Made by a program: the position numbers and the translations under genes. From Stercorarius parasiticus (Eukaryota > Chordata > Aves > Charadriiformes > Stercorariidae), in NCBI GenBank assembly GCA_013396915.1, contig VWZL01005124.1, positions 15,848-79,847 of the forward strand: 64,000 nucleotides of DNA, given 5' to 3'. The stretch's first letter is position 1, and each line of letters begins with the position of its first letter. The notes under the pieces were generated by a model. That model did not search any database and had not been told where the DNA came from. It saw nothing but the letters and a program-made list of their open reading frames with translations. Below are positions 29,521 to 41,180 of the stretch, piece after piece.

Positions 29521-30224
29521 CACTGCCCCCAGCACCCTCTGCCCACCCTGCTCCTCCCATACCACCCACCTTCTGGCTTCATCACTTGAGACCCCACGGG
29601 AGAACCACAGGAGCAGTGGGATGGGGGGAGCGTGGTGGCACCGAGGGCACTCAGCAGCCCTGTTGGCACTGTGTCACTGGTGCCAGGGGGAGCTTGTGCA
29701 CTCCAGGGCTGCTGGACAAGTGTACCACCAAGGATGTGGGTGCCACCAAGAGTGACCTCACACCTTGGCCACAGCCCTTTTGCTGGTAGGACTGTGCAGC
29801 AGCGTCATGTGGCGGTGTGGCTCAGCATGTCTCGGAGCACTGCTGGGACCCTGACCCCTCTCCTCCTGACCAAGAAGATGAGGGACCCAAGAGCTTTGTA
29901 TTGTTACTGAGAATACCGGAATGGAAGCCTGTGTAATGGCTGTTGTCACCTCCCAGCCCTTCGTGGTCATGGGGACGGGCAGAACAAGCTGCTGGCACAC
30001 AGGGTGCTCTCCCCTTGTCCCTCTGTCCCGGGCAGGCCTGGGGATGGGGCATTGGGGGGCAGCCCCACATCCCCACTGAGCCCCACTGCCCTCCTGGGGA
30101 CAGTCCCTTAGTGTCCAGAGGCCAAGAGGCTGTCTCCTGGTGACACCCCTCCTGTCTGTGCCAGCCGTGCCAGGAAACAGCGCAGCAGCAGGGCCCATGT
30201 ACGCTTCACAGCACTTCCAGCAAA
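29521..30224. other. unique sequence
   Basis: Balanced single-copy DNA. Minus-strand frame 29758-30456 (232 codons) has no recognisable domain and is opposed by plus-strand frames. Confidence 0.38.
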
Positions 30225-30290
30225 CGCCTTTTTGAAGCCAAAGCAAATGAATTATTCCATTTAATTTGGGGGCACGAACGGCAGCACAGG
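30225..30290. promoter_or_regulatory. small AT-rich island
   Basis: AAGCAAATGAATTATTCCATTTAATTTGGG followed by GGCACGAACGGC with retained CpGs. Too short to classify, listed as a possible element. Confidence 0.25.
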
Positions 30291-32394
30291 CGGCAGCGCT
30301 GCCTCTCCCAGCGCAGCAGCTCCCGACTCCCTGTGCCACCCTCTGCCCTACAGTACCCTGTTTGCAGGGCTCAGGGTCAGTGCACGTTGTAGTGACCCTG
30401 TCTGTCTGTGGGACCTGCCACCCCTCCAGGCTGGGACGATGGCTGCGTGGGTGCAAAGCAGGGCAGGAGGAGGAGCAGAGTGCTGCAAGGGGACAGGTTC
30501 AAGCAGCCCACCCGTGGGTGCTCAGCTGGGCAGCAGCTCCTGGTGGGGTTGGGGGATACCAGCTGCAGCTCCTGGGTGTCCCCAGCTGTGGGCAGACTGT
30601 GCCAGCCCCGGGACAGATGGGCTGAAGGAGGGCACAGGCTGTGCCCAGGTCAGGACGAGCTCCTGGCCGGGCTCCTGCTGGGCAGCTTTGATCTCCTTCC
30701 CCTCTCGGCTCCAAGTGGACGTGCCCGGCTCTAATTGCCGCTGCCTCTTTGCTCTGCGCAAAGGCCTGGTGAAATATTTACGCCATGTTCCCCTTTGAAG
30801 TCTGACGTGATCGCCAGCCCCGGCTCCCCCTCTCTGCTCAGCACCTTGCGGGCACAGAGCTCAGCCCCGTTGCACCCATCCCTGTGTCAGGGAAGGGCTC
30901 ATGGCCGGGACAAGCCATGCTACCTCCTACTGAGCCCACTGGCCTTGCTCCTTGCCTCCCGCGCTGCTCAGCCTCCTGGCATGGGGTGAAAAGGATGCTG
31001 CGGTGCAACCCAGAGGTTTCTTCCATCCTTGGAGTGACGCCTGGCTGGATGAGCCCATATCCACAGATAAGGATCTCTTCTGCATCTCATGGCTCGCCAT
31101 GCCATGGTCCCCTCCTGCCCTCATCCCGTGGCGGTGGCGATTGGCCCCGGGCTCCGCAGCGAGCTGTGACACGCGCGGCTGCATGCTGGCTGGCTGGCTG
31201 GGGAAGCCATGCCCCGCACTGTCAGCCCAGCTGCCGCTCCAGCAGCAAGGCTAACAAAGTGGAAAATGGGAGCTCGCTGTGGGTTGCTGAGCTGGAAACA
31301 GAGCCACCCTCTGAAGGCAGCGGAGGGGCAGCCCCGGGCAGTGAGCGAGATGCCGCTCCCTGCCCCGGCCATTGCCCGTTTGCTTCTGGCCGTGCCGTGT
31401 GGTAGTGGCCATCCTTGTCCCTGGGGTGTCACAAAGAGGAGGTTTTGCTGCCAGGAGTGGCCCTGGCACTGCCACCCTGAGCACAGGGATGGGGTAGGAA
31501 GTTGCCGGGTGGTGCACCATCCATGGTGCAGTGCACGGACCATGTGGCAGACCCTGGATGTGCCTTCCACACACCCCACCATGTCCTGGGCAGCATCCCT
31601 GCCGCAGGGCTGATGGGAAGCTGTGTCCTCCCAGTGGGAAATCCTCCACATTTCCCCTCCCCAAGGCGCAGGGGGGGATTTTGCTGAGCCTGGATGCTCT
31701 CCATGAGAGCCTCACCTCTCGCTTTGCAAAGCCAACATGATGGGGACAGGGTGCTCCAGCTTGTTGTGGCTTTGGCTCTGCTTTGTCGCAGGCACCTTCA
31801 GGGCTGGCCAGCCGTGTCCCCAAGCTCCCCTTTTGCTCCAGCTCCTTAACAGGGGTCTTTCTGCTGAAACACCATCTCCCTCTTCAGCAAGGAAAATTGG
31901 ACTCATTGGGAAGCTGGATTTGGCAGATACAGGTGCCAAACAGGAGCCTGCTTCCCTGCCTGCCTGCCAGAGGCTCAGCTGGGATGGAGAGCCGCGCCTT
32001 TTCTGGGGGGCCAGTGCTGCCTGCACACATGGGAACAGTGATGCTCTTCGCAGGGGAGAATATCTCCCCTGCTCCCATTGTGGCTCAGAAAACACAAATG
32101 GAGACACCACCCCCCATTTTTTCATGGTGCATTGGCTACACCTGGGGGTAGCACTGGGGCAGGGAGCACTTGGGGCTGTCCCGTCCCCACCCCATGCCCC
32201 ATGGTTGGCCGTGGCTTTGCCAGCCCTCCGGCGTGCTGCAACGAGGGGCTCTTCCCAGCTTCACCCCTCCAGTGCATGCCTCTGGATTTTGAGGGGGGGT
32301 GTCTCCCAGTAGCTACTTCCAGCTTCCCCTGGGGTGCAGGAGGCTGCTGCCAACCCTGATGCCCCTCCCTGGTGCACGGACGGCATCCTGCGCA
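30291..32394. other. GC-rich unique sequence, no gene recognised
   Basis: About 2.1 kb. Includes GTGAAATATTTACGCC at 30769-30784. Frames up to 191 codons are present on both strands over the same bases; none shows a domain I know. Confidence 0.4.
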
Positions 32395-32580
32395 GGGTCA
32401 GGCACAGAGTGGGAGAGCTGCTAATTGCAGTCCTCTGGCATCTGAGAGGAGTGAAACTCCCTGATTTATGGGTTGACTGCAATAAGGCTTCGCATCACTG
32501 CAAAGGGAATTCACCCACCTCCAAAACAAGGTTAAATAAATAGCTAATAGGAATGCTTGTCAATCCTGCAGCACACTCAC
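32395..32580. promoter_or_regulatory. candidate conserved non-coding element
   Basis: GCTAATTGCAG, CCCTGATTTATGGGTTGAC, GCTTCGCATCACTGC, GGTTAAATAAATAGC and CTAATAGGAATGC. CpG retained at 32491. Strong contrast with GC-rich flanks. Confidence 0.38.
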
Positions 32581-33813
32581 ACAAACACAGGGTGGCATTC
32601 GCCTTGTGCCACACTGCCGGTGGCACATGCAGCCGCACCCCATGTCACCCATGTCATTTCCCGGTGATGTGCAGATACAGGGGCACACACAGTAATGCCC
32701 CCAGACCCACAGTGGTGCCCGCACACGCTGTGATACCCCTGATATCCCATGCAGGTGGCAGGGGTGCCCCAGACCCCCATGTTCAGGCAGCACTCTCTCC
32801 TTTGGCTTCTTTGAAAAGGCCATCAACGATGCTTTGGTGAGTGCGCTATAAGCACCTGGATCAGCAGAGGATGGAGATGTTATGGGATGACGGAAAAGCA
32901 TGTGAAAAGATCCTGCCAGCCGTGTGTCAAGCATAATGTCGGGGACGTGGCGCCGCACTGGAGCTGTTCTGCCCGAGGCAAGACATCAGCTGGTGTCCCT
33001 GGTGGCACGGAGCCGAGCAGCAGCACGGCACAGCCCATGGCACCAGCGGCTCTGGCTACGGTTAGCCCTGGGATGGGGTGGCGATGGCCCCCGTGCTGTC
33101 CTGTCCCTATGGGTGGGCGCAGGAAAGTCGGCGTGTCTCTGCAAATCATCTGCTGCGTTACCCTGCCTGGTGTTCTGCAGCACCACCACTGCCTGTGCTG
33201 CTCCTGGGGCTGCAGCAGCAGGATTTTGTGAGAAAAGGGAATTGCCTGCGTGGTGAGGGAGGGGAGTTGTTACAGAGCATCCCAACCCTGCAGCAGCACT
33301 GCTGGGGGGAGAGGCCTTGAAATCCCCCCCTCCAGGTCAGCTCGGCCAGCTCTGGCCAGCCCCCAGTCCTGGCAGGGGGACACCAGCCTTTGCCTGTCAG
33401 CGGGACCTGAAGCACCCATGGGAGCAGCCCCAAAGGAAGCAGAGGTGCCCTGGGGAGATGCCAGCCTGAGCAGGGGGACGCGTGAGGGGGCAGAAAGTCA
33501 GGCTGGCGCAGCTGCACATCAGCAGGGCGTTGGGAGGAGGGCAGGAGGAGAGGGGGGCACGCTGCGGCATGTACCTCCGAGCTGGCTCCGGAGGCCCGGC
33601 GAGCATCTCCGCTCGCTGTGCATGAAGAGCTTTCCCAGAAGGCTGGGAGCGCTGGCACATTTTTAGACCTTTTGTTCTCTGTATAAATCCGTCTCTGGGA
33701 GTGAGTGCAGGCGATTGATTTTGTGCTGCGCCATGCCGGCAGCCACCTGCTCATGCTCCATGCGCTCGCTGTCCTGCCTGCAAATCCCTCCAGCACCCGG
33801 GGGAGGTGGCAGG
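32581..33813. other. unique sequence
   Basis: CACA- and CCCC-rich near 32581-32750, then GC-rich. Minus-strand frame 33158-33883 (241 codons) overlaps plus-strand frames and is not recognised. Confidence 0.38.
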
Positions 33814-33844
33814 CAGGGGACAGGGACAGGGACAGGACAGGGAC
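33814..33844. repeat. ACAGGG hexanucleotide repeat
   Basis: About five copies of ACAGGG with one shortened copy. Short microsatellite. Confidence 0.85.
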
Positions 33845-34304
33845 CTCAGCGCTGGCACCTGAGTGGGCTGACATGCCCTGCAAAGCCGGGATGGATGGAG
33901 GAGAGGGGAGAGGGAGTGGGAAGGAGGGGTTGAGGGTTTATATGGGGGAATGGGGGTATGGATGCTTCCTATATCCACAGCTGTATGGAGAATGCAAGTG
34001 TCCCCAGCATAGAGGAGGGAGAAGGGACCAGAAATGACAACTGCCCTGAGTTGAAACTGGGGACAGAAAGTGTGAGCTGACAGGAAGCCGTGGGCTGGAC
34101 AAGGATGGGGATGGAGCTGAGCGACGCAGGAGAGGGTCTGCGGATGACCCGGCTGGGCAGGATGAGGATGCTGTGCTCCTTCACAGGCTCCCTCACAGGG
34201 CCACCACCCACCTTAGCATCCAGCTCCCACCTCCTTGGGCCCCGCAGGTGACGGTACCCAGCGGGTGGCGCAAGGCAGGTGAGACCCCGGAGACATTTAC
34301 ACTG
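33845..34304. other. unique sequence, purine-rich start
   Basis: GGAGAGGGGAGAGGGAGTGG near 33898 and GGGGGAATGGGGGTATGG. Nothing else is recognised. Confidence 0.38.
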
Positions 34305-34620
34305 CGCAAAAGGCCGTATCAATAAAGGTGGGTGCGTGGCTCCACGGTGAACATCGCAGTGCTGCTGGGGAGCTTTTCCCCCGTAATTGCGGTGTGTTTT
34401 CTGTGCTCCCGCTTTGCCATGGCAACGCTTGCCTGGTGCGCGAATGTGCCTCACAGCACATATTGTTTCGGAAAGGTCACCGCCGAGTGTTGGTGGGCTC
34501 GGCAGAGTGCGCTGCTTTTATTTCTACATATTTATGAAGGGGGAGATGGAAGGTAATTACAGCCCCTTCTCGAGAATTAATCTCATGACGGGCCAGTGCA
34601 TTGCTGGGGACAAGCCCTGC
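34305..34620. promoter_or_regulatory. candidate conserved element with an RFX X-box-like site
   Basis: TTTGCCATGGCAAC at 34413-34426 matches the RFX X-box palindrome GTTGCCATGGCAAC at 13 of 14 bases; TTGCCATGGCAA is a perfect palindrome. The block retains many CpGs (CCGTAATTGCGG, GGTGCGCGAATG, CACCGCCGAGTG) and AT cores (TACATATTTATGAAGG, GGTAATTACAG, GAGAATTAATC). One of the better enhancer or promoter candidates in the window. Confidence 0.45.
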
Positions 34621-35339
34621 GGGGTGGATGCGAGCAGCAGAGCCTTGCTGCAGGCGCAGCTCTGCAGGGACATTGGGCGCTGTCACACGTCGGGCACCGG
34701 GCACAGGACACTGGGCAGCGGGCACGATGCAGCACGGTAGTGGGGCGCAGCGCTGCAGGGCAGCCCGGCATGGAGGGTACCTCGTGGGGCATCACTTGGG
34801 ACTGTGGGGCACTGTGGGGTACCGCGGGATATGGCATCAGGGGTTGCTGTGGGACCAGGAGAGCAAGGGACACAGGCACCACAGGCAGTACCAAACGCCA
34901 GCCCCGCAGCTGGGAACTGAAGATGCTCCAATACAGGATTGCCTGGATGGATGGCAGTGCCACTGGTGTCACCGTTTCCCCCAGGGACGTGGTGACTCCC
35001 TCCCTGTCCCCAGGGATGGATCTGGCAGAGCCCTGGCTCCCAGCACAGGCATGGACAGGGATTGAGCAGCATTCCCATGCTTAATCCCACCCCAGTGCTG
35101 CCAAAACTGGACCTGAACAGGCTCGGGAGGGATGTCCCAGCCCAAACCCAAGTGTCACCCAGGCTTGGGAGCCATCCTGCCCCACACAGGCATGGCTGTG
35201 GGTCAGGGAGCCTAGCACAACCACCCATGTTCAGGCACCCACCTGGGAGGAGGGTGAGGAGAAAGAGCCTCCCCCTCCGCCAGTGTCCCCATGTCCCCTT
35301 TTCCAGGGTCCCCTCTGTGCCCCCCGCAGCCTCCCCAGC
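34621..35339. other. GC-rich unique sequence
   Basis: Single-copy DNA with local GGGCAC, CTGGGGCAC-type short repeats at 34690-34830. Frames on both strands, none recognised. Confidence 0.38.
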
Positions 35340-35565
35340 CCCGGGGGAGTTGACGAGGTTAAATATTCAGGAGCACTCACTGCGCACAGTTTGTAAAGAT
35401 CAAGTAGGCTTCCAGGTCTGGGAGAGTTACTCACAATTCACTTCCCCTGCTGCCGGGGATGCGGGCGCGCGCCTTAATTAGTTTGCAGAATTATACATTT
35501 TTAAAGTCATTATTTCCGGACATGTTCAAAGTTACAGCATTTACTCTGCTCCAGTTGCATGGGCA
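35340..35565. promoter_or_regulatory. candidate conserved non-coding element
   Basis: GGTTAAATATTCAGG, CAGTTTGTAAAGATCAAG (TCF/LEF- and FOX-like), GCGCGCGCCTTAATTAG, AATTATACATTTTTAAAG and CATTATTTCCGGAC (ETS core). A CpG cluster inside AT-rich DNA. Confidence 0.42.
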
Positions 35566-35744
35566 TCTGCCCCGGTGTGCTCCCCCCTTGGGGACCGCCA
35601 CCCCGCCTGGGTGTCATGGAGAGGAGCAGTCACCCCACAGGGATGGGACATGCAGAGAGTAAGATGAGGGACGTAGGGGGTTGTGGGGGTTGAGCAAGGA
35701 GGGGTCCCTGAGGGGACGGACACCCCTATCTCCTCCCTGCCCTG
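35566..35744. other. GC-rich spacer
   Basis: Spacer before the 33-bp array. Nothing is recognised. Confidence 0.35.
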
Positions 35745-36190
35745 CCGCAGGTCTCTGGGGACACTGATCCCTGTCTTGCCCAGGGACACGGGGACACTGA
35801 TCCCTGTTCTGCCTGGGGATATGTGGGGCATGATCCCAGTCCTGCCTGTGGAGATGGGGCCATGGAGACCTGCCCTGCCTAGTAGCAATGGGGATATTGA
35901 TCCCTGTCCTGCCTGGGCACACGGGGGCACAGATTCCCATCCTGCCTGGAGACAAGGGGGCAATGATCCCTGTCACGCCTGGATACATGGGGGCACTGAT
36001 GCCTGCCCTGCCTGGGGTCATGGGGACACTGATCCCTGCCCTGTATGGGGACATGGAGAGTTGCTGATCCCTGCTCTGTCTGGAGACATGGGGGCACTGA
36101 ACCCTGCCTTGCCTGGGGCGTGTGGGACATGATCCCTTCCCTGCCTGGGGACATGGGGACTCTGATCTGTGCCCTGCCTGAGGGCAGTGC
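35745..36190. repeat. 33-bp minisatellite
   Basis: About 13 units containing GGGGGCACTGATCCCTG and CCCTGCCTGGGGACATG. Landmarks CTGATCCCTG and variants occur at 35763, 35796, 35829, 35895, 35928, 35961 and about 35995, 33 or 66 bp apart. The in-frame unit (11 codons) explains the Asp-Pro-Cys-Pro-Ala-rich frames on both strands. Resembles the array at 3800-4556 in base use (GGGGACA, CCTGCC), but the unit differs. Confidence 0.88.
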
Positions 36191-38234
36191 AGGCAGCACA
36201 GGCATCACAGCAGCAGCAGCTCAGATGCCCCTTGGCATGCTGCATGCAGGCAGGTGCAGAGAGGCAGGGCCCCCAGCACTCCCACAGAGCTGGCATGCCT
36301 GCCAGCAGCCGCCCCACGGTAATTGTGAGTCTGCCTGCACTTAATCACAGCCTTCGGAGCAGGCAGAGCAGCAGCCGGAAAGTGCCATGGAAACCACCCC
36401 AGCACTGCACCCGGGGCTGGGAGACAGACTCCCAGTACCCCTTTGGGGCTGCACCTCCCACGCGTGGTTCTGCTCCTGGATCCACTGCTCGGGCTCTGCC
36501 ACCAGCCCTTCTCCTTCTGTTCTGCAGCTCACCCTGCTCAGCCCGCTGCCTAGTGCATCCCTTCCCACCACACCAGCCCTCTTTTCCAGCACAGCATCCC
36601 TGCTCCCAGACCCTCGCCACCCTTCAGTGTCCCCTCTCTTCTCCTGCCCCTGGTTCCTGCTTGGGAACACACAGTATTTTTTCAGGTTTCAACAGATACT
36701 TCAGCTCTGAGAGGGCAGGGGCTTTCCACTGAAATACAGGGCACTGGGGCTTTGATACATCATCTGGGAATGAGATTTGGCATAGAAATTTGGGAACTGG
36801 TGATGCTTACAACGTGCCACCCCTGATGCCCTGATGTGCTGCCCTCCTTGTCTTCCTGCCCCGTGTGCCATGTGCCACCTGCATGTGTCCCAAGCTTGTC
36901 CCAAGTCCTCACCCTCGACACAGATGTGGGCAGTTGCCCCTTGGCCATGGCAGGCTCTGCCAGTGAGCTTCCATGTGTCCTCGGAACCTGCACCACCCAT
37001 GGGACACCAGGCACCCCTGATGCCAACCTGGGTGTTAGGTGATCACTGACTTCTGCACACTCATCTCTGTGCTGTGAGACGTGACGTAGCCATGGTAGGT
37101 GCCCCAACTCTCCCCCATGCCACAGGAACCCCACATGACTGAGGTGGTGAACACGGGAGCTTGCCTGGAGCTGCAGGCAAGGAGAGCAGGGCAGGCAGAA
37201 AATCCTGGGGACCACCACCTTCTCCTTCCCCACTGCTTGCGTTGGCCAGTGAAGGGATCCTGGGGAAGGGGATCTTCTGCTGCACTGGGCCAGGGCTCTG
37301 TGCAAAGCCGGGGCACTATCTTACCAGCATACAGCTTTTAGGGATGTTTCTCAGCTTCTCCATGGCTTTGGAATCCATAGTCTTCCCCACATGGAGTCTG
37401 ACAACTTTGGAGGAGGTTGTTGTGGGCGTGAGGATCTTTACAGCCAGCTCACCTGTCTTCCCTCCAGCTCAGGGAGGGGACGCTTCTGCATCCTTGCCAA
37501 CTGCAACCCCATGCAGGTTGTCCCCATACATGGTCATCAAGGTGGGAGTGCAAGAATCACCTGCGAGGAGCTAACAAACACCAGACCTCTGTGGGAAGCC
37601 CTTCCGCATGGGTTGTTTCTGGTGGCTGTGACCTGGGAGACACCAGTGGTGTGGCCAACTGATTCAGCAGCCCAAGTGAGCAGAGGATGACACATCTTGC
37701 TCTAGGCAGGTTATGGGATCAAACTTTACCTGGGCAGACCCAGAGGGAGAGAGTGACCTGGAAGGATGGTGGGTAGGATACAGACCACGTCATGGCAGAC
37801 CCAGGGGAGCTGGTGATCTGGAAGGGTGGTGGGTAGAGGGTTTTCTTGGGCTTCCCACCTGTCTACTCAACACCCACACAGGGCACTTGGGAGATGGCTG
37901 GGCTCCACTATGCACCTAAAAACCAGGCAGGTCTATTAGCACTGGTGGCAACTGGGGAGGCCTGTGGTCTTCTGAGTTTGCTGGGAGGGAGCTTGGGATG
38001 GATTTATTCTCTCAGCAGCTGCCAGTAGGAGCATCCCAGTGCTGTCACTGCCTTTACACCTTGGTGTGACTTTGGAGGGGCACGGGTAGGTGAAGTCCAT
38101 CACGTGGGGTCTCTGTTCTCCCATGGATTTGGGTCCCTGCACCGATGCATGCTGTCGTGGACCTGGCTTTGTCAGGACACGCAGGCTGGGGTGCAGAGTG
38201 AGGTGTACCAGGAAGGCTCTGCAGCCAAATCGCT
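36191..38234. other. unique sequence, no gene recognised
   Basis: About 2 kb of balanced single-copy DNA. AGTATTTTTTCAGG near 36672, otherwise few AT-rich stretches. A small GGAGAGAGTGACCTGGAAGG / GGAGCTGGTGATCTGGAAGG imperfect duplication lies at about 37745-37835. No domain is recognised in any frame. Confidence 0.4.
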
Positions 38235-38345
38235 AAACTGCCTGCCTTGTGATGGAGGATAACTCAGGCGCCTCCAAGCCCCTGGTTCATTATCTTGCCT
38301 GTATGTTCATTAATCAACAATTCTTATGTAAACAGACACATCCCC
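38235..38345. promoter_or_regulatory. small candidate element with FOX-type site
   Basis: TCATTATCTTG, GTTCATTAATCAAC and ATGTAAACAGAC; TGTAAACA at 38327-38334 matches the FOX consensus. Bounded by GC-rich DNA. Confidence 0.33.
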
Positions 38346-39143
38346 AACCCTCTGCTTCCCATCACCCTGGCAACAGCACAGCAGAGCCGACCCTCCTCTT
38401 AGGATGTGCTCTGGGCTCCCACCCATTCCACAGACCTGCATGTAACTTTTTGCCTGCTCCCTTTGGTCCCACAACTCTTCCTCTCACAGGGCCTGAAGGA
38501 TCAAGTCTTTAGGGTCCTTTTGCCCATTGTTGAATCCTGGACCTCCTCATCTCCAGCAGCTGCTGAGGCAATGAGCGGGGAAGCAGCAGCATGATGGGGA
38601 CTGGACTTGGCTGCTGTCCTCCCCGGCCAGTCCATGGCCAGGACCCGGTGAACGCAGCCTGCAAGGATGAATGCTGGATACAGGCATGATGGCTAGGGCC
38701 AACCAGACCCACTGCAATGCTGCAAAAAGCCAAAACCGGTTTCACACAGTGCCGTGGGTCACACGGGGGGTGGACAGCCACCCACCCCTGGGGTCCAGCT
38801 GAGGCTGAGCTGCACAGGGTGCGGTGTGGGCCAGGGCAGGGAGAGGTAATGGATGTCTGGTGAGGGATTCAGAGATGCCTGCTCTATTCCAGTTTGGAAG
38901 GTCTCTCTGGGAAGCTCTCACAATGCAATGAACAGATACCCTGTCCTGCCAACCCCATCAGGACCCTCTGCCAGGACAAGAACAAGTCCTGGAGCTCCCT
39001 TAGGATCCAGCCAGGAGCTACCAGAGGGGTGTGCTGCAGGCAGGGGGACCCGGGGGCTGCCCCACAGCAGGACAGCTCTGCTGTGGAGAAGAAAAGCCCT
39101 GCATGGAAGCCGGAGGAGCCCAAGTCATTTAAGGTTGAAGAGA
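38346..39143. other. unique sequence
   Basis: Single-copy DNA leading into an old CR1 fragment. No gene is recognised. Confidence 0.38.
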
Positions 39144-39832
39144 AATGTTAAAGACAGCAGGAAAAGCAAACATTAGTGGTAGGCATGCGGCTAAGGGGAA
39201 TAGGAAGGGCTTTTACAAATATATCAAGGGGAAAAGGAAATACTGGAGAATCAAGACAAAGTAGACCCATTAATAAATGAGGGAGGATATTAAATTAATG
39301 ATGATTCTCAAATGGCTGAGTTAGTGAACTACTTATTGAGATCTGCCTTTAACAAGAACAACAAGGGAAAGTGGCTGAGACAATCAGAAAGCAACGAAGG
39401 ATGCAGAAATTGTCCTAGACAGAGCAAGGGGAAGGGGACCACTGGGCTACAAGCCCTGGATATCAAGTGCCCGGGGTCGAGCAGCGCTAGCAGAGACCAC
39501 CTTGTCTGTCTGTTCCCTGGCAGGAGCAGAAGGAATGAACTCTGTGGTCAACTGCAGTGTCTGGAGAACACTGACGCTTGGCAAAAGGCCCAGAGCAAAT
39601 AAGAGGTCTGGGTGGACCATGGCTCCTTGCCTTGGAGCAGGATGGGACCATGGTGGAGCCAGAAGGGAGATTCCTGGGAGCCCCAGGTTCTGCCCAGGCT
39701 CAGGAGTGCAGTCCATGCTGCATGGATACAGCACCTGCCAGGGGGCTTGGGGACCACCAGGGAATAGCAAATACAGAGCCTGTATTTAAAAAGGAGGGGG
39801 AAGAGGTCCAGCTAGCTGGGCCTGAGTCCTCT
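39144..39832 (+). mobile_element. old CR1-type LINE fragment, endonuclease-RT linker
   Basis: Broken LINE coding sequence. Around 39206-39240 it reads like the CR1 linker motif Gly-Phe-Tyr-Lys-Tyr-Ile followed by Gly-Lys-Arg-Lys. Near 39310-39350 it reads Ala-Glu-Leu-Val-Asn-Tyr with Ser-Ala-Phe, matching the Ala-Glu-Leu-Asn-Ala-Phe-Phe block. Near 39765-39800 a Thr-Glu-Pro-Val-Phe-Lys-Lys segment matches the start of the reverse-transcriptase domain. Stops and frame changes separate these segments, so it is inactive. The 3' half is absent. Confidence 0.7.
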
Positions 39833-39950
39833 TAGTTCGTTAAAGTTTGTCCTTGTAAAATAAGAGCCTCTGCTGCTGACCCACCTCTGTTTATCCTCCC
39901 ATTTAATTTGCACTGAATTAACTAGTGACTGCTCAGCCCAAGGTTGCTCC
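39833..39950. promoter_or_regulatory. small AT-rich island
   Basis: GTTCGTTAAAGTTTGTCC, TGTAAAATAAGAGCC and CATTTAATTTGCACTGAATTAACTAG. May be regulatory, or may be the residue of the adjacent LINE. Confidence 0.25.
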
Positions 39951-40619
39951 TACGCCCAGCTCTCCTTCAGTGAGAGGAAAAGTTCTGGGAAGCTTGTCCC
40001 TCTGGGAAGCTTGAGAAACCCTCAAAGACCCCCTCAGCTCCTGCTGGTTGCAAAGGGCTGGTTGGACCCCCAGGATCAAATCAAGACAGCATCAACCCCT
40101 GTTCATGCATCCCCTGGGCTCTGTGGGAGCCAGAGCGGCGCCTGCTGATGGAGGAGCAGGAGCTGATGCAGCCTGAGTGATGGCTGGAAACACTGTCTTG
40201 CGAGTGGGACGTGTCCCCGGATAAGTGGTGCATGTCCCATACATGGGGAAAGGTGTATAGTGTCCACCTGGGGAGCCTAGGCTTGCTCCTGTGGGATGGG
40301 ATGGGATGGGACATATCCCTCACCGGGGTTGGGCAGAGATGTAGGGCAGGACCCACGCTCCTGAGACCTGGGGGCTCAGCATAGCCCCACTCAGCACCTC
40401 CTGCTCCTGCCTGGACCACAGGGTGGCCATGCTTGGGGGCAAAGGCTGACCCGTCTCTTTCCCCATCACACCAGGAGCCAGGGCTGCATCATGGTGGTGC
40501 CCACCCTTGGCCAGCTGGCACCACGTGGCCTGTGGATACACCATCTGACAAAGGGGTCTGTGGGGGACAATGTCCGGGAAACGAGGGCCCTTGTCAATGT
40601 TTTATGGGCCCAGGCATCC
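39951..40619. other. unique sequence with a short GGGAT run
   Basis: GGGATGGGATGGGATGGGA at about 40293-40311 is a short pentanucleotide repeat. The remainder is unremarkable single-copy DNA. Confidence 0.4.
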
Positions 40620-40745
40620 CCAGGGTGTGTTTACGGGGCAGTAAATTAAAGCACTCAGCCAAGTGACATTTGTGTTCTGCAAATGCGATTATTATGCATG
40701 ATTAGCAGCCAAGTGCACTGAAAAACCCACACTCGCAGCGCGCGG
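40620..40745. promoter_or_regulatory. candidate conserved non-coding element
   Basis: GTGTTTACGGGG (FOX-like), CAGTAAATTAAAGC, GCAAATGCGATTATTATGC and CATGATTAGC, then CpGs (CTCGCAGCGCGCGGG). Sharp composition change. Confidence 0.38.
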
Positions 40746-40969
40746 GAGCAGGACACTTGCCTGGCCTGCCTGCAGCTCCTCGCTCCGGAGGCACACCCCC
40801 AGGCAAGCACCTTCTGCCTGGAAAATCTTCTCGAGGGGATGGCACACAAAGAGGAGCCCTGTGCTGGCACGGGCAGGGACCCCTGGCACCACCACCCTGC
40901 CCCTCGGCTGGGCACCCCTGGCCCCGCCGCCCTCCCTGGTCCCTGCCCACTGGGGACAGCCTGTGCCAG
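40746..40969. other. GC-rich spacer
   Basis: GC-rich single-copy spacer. Nothing is recognised. Confidence 0.35.
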
Positions 40970-41180
40970 CCGAGGAATTAAAAGATTTTCTTTCCAGCTG
41001 CTGACCCGACTTTCCAGAGGAATGCATCCAAACCCACTTTTTAACTTTAATTATTTATCTGTAACCAATTTGGCAGGAAAACCAATTAAATGAGTGGGTG
41101 ATTAATGACCTGCTGATTTGCACAGGTACCTAATTTAAATGTCTATATAATATATAAGCACATTTTGGAGATGCTTCGAT
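40970..41180. promoter_or_regulatory. AT-rich island, candidate conserved element
   Basis: About 200 bp dense in homeodomain-type cores: GAATTAAAAG, CTTTAATTATTTATC, ACCAATTAAATGAG, GGTGATTAATGACC, CCTAATTTAAATG and TATAATATATAAGC. Strong contrast with GC-rich flanks. Confidence 0.42.
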
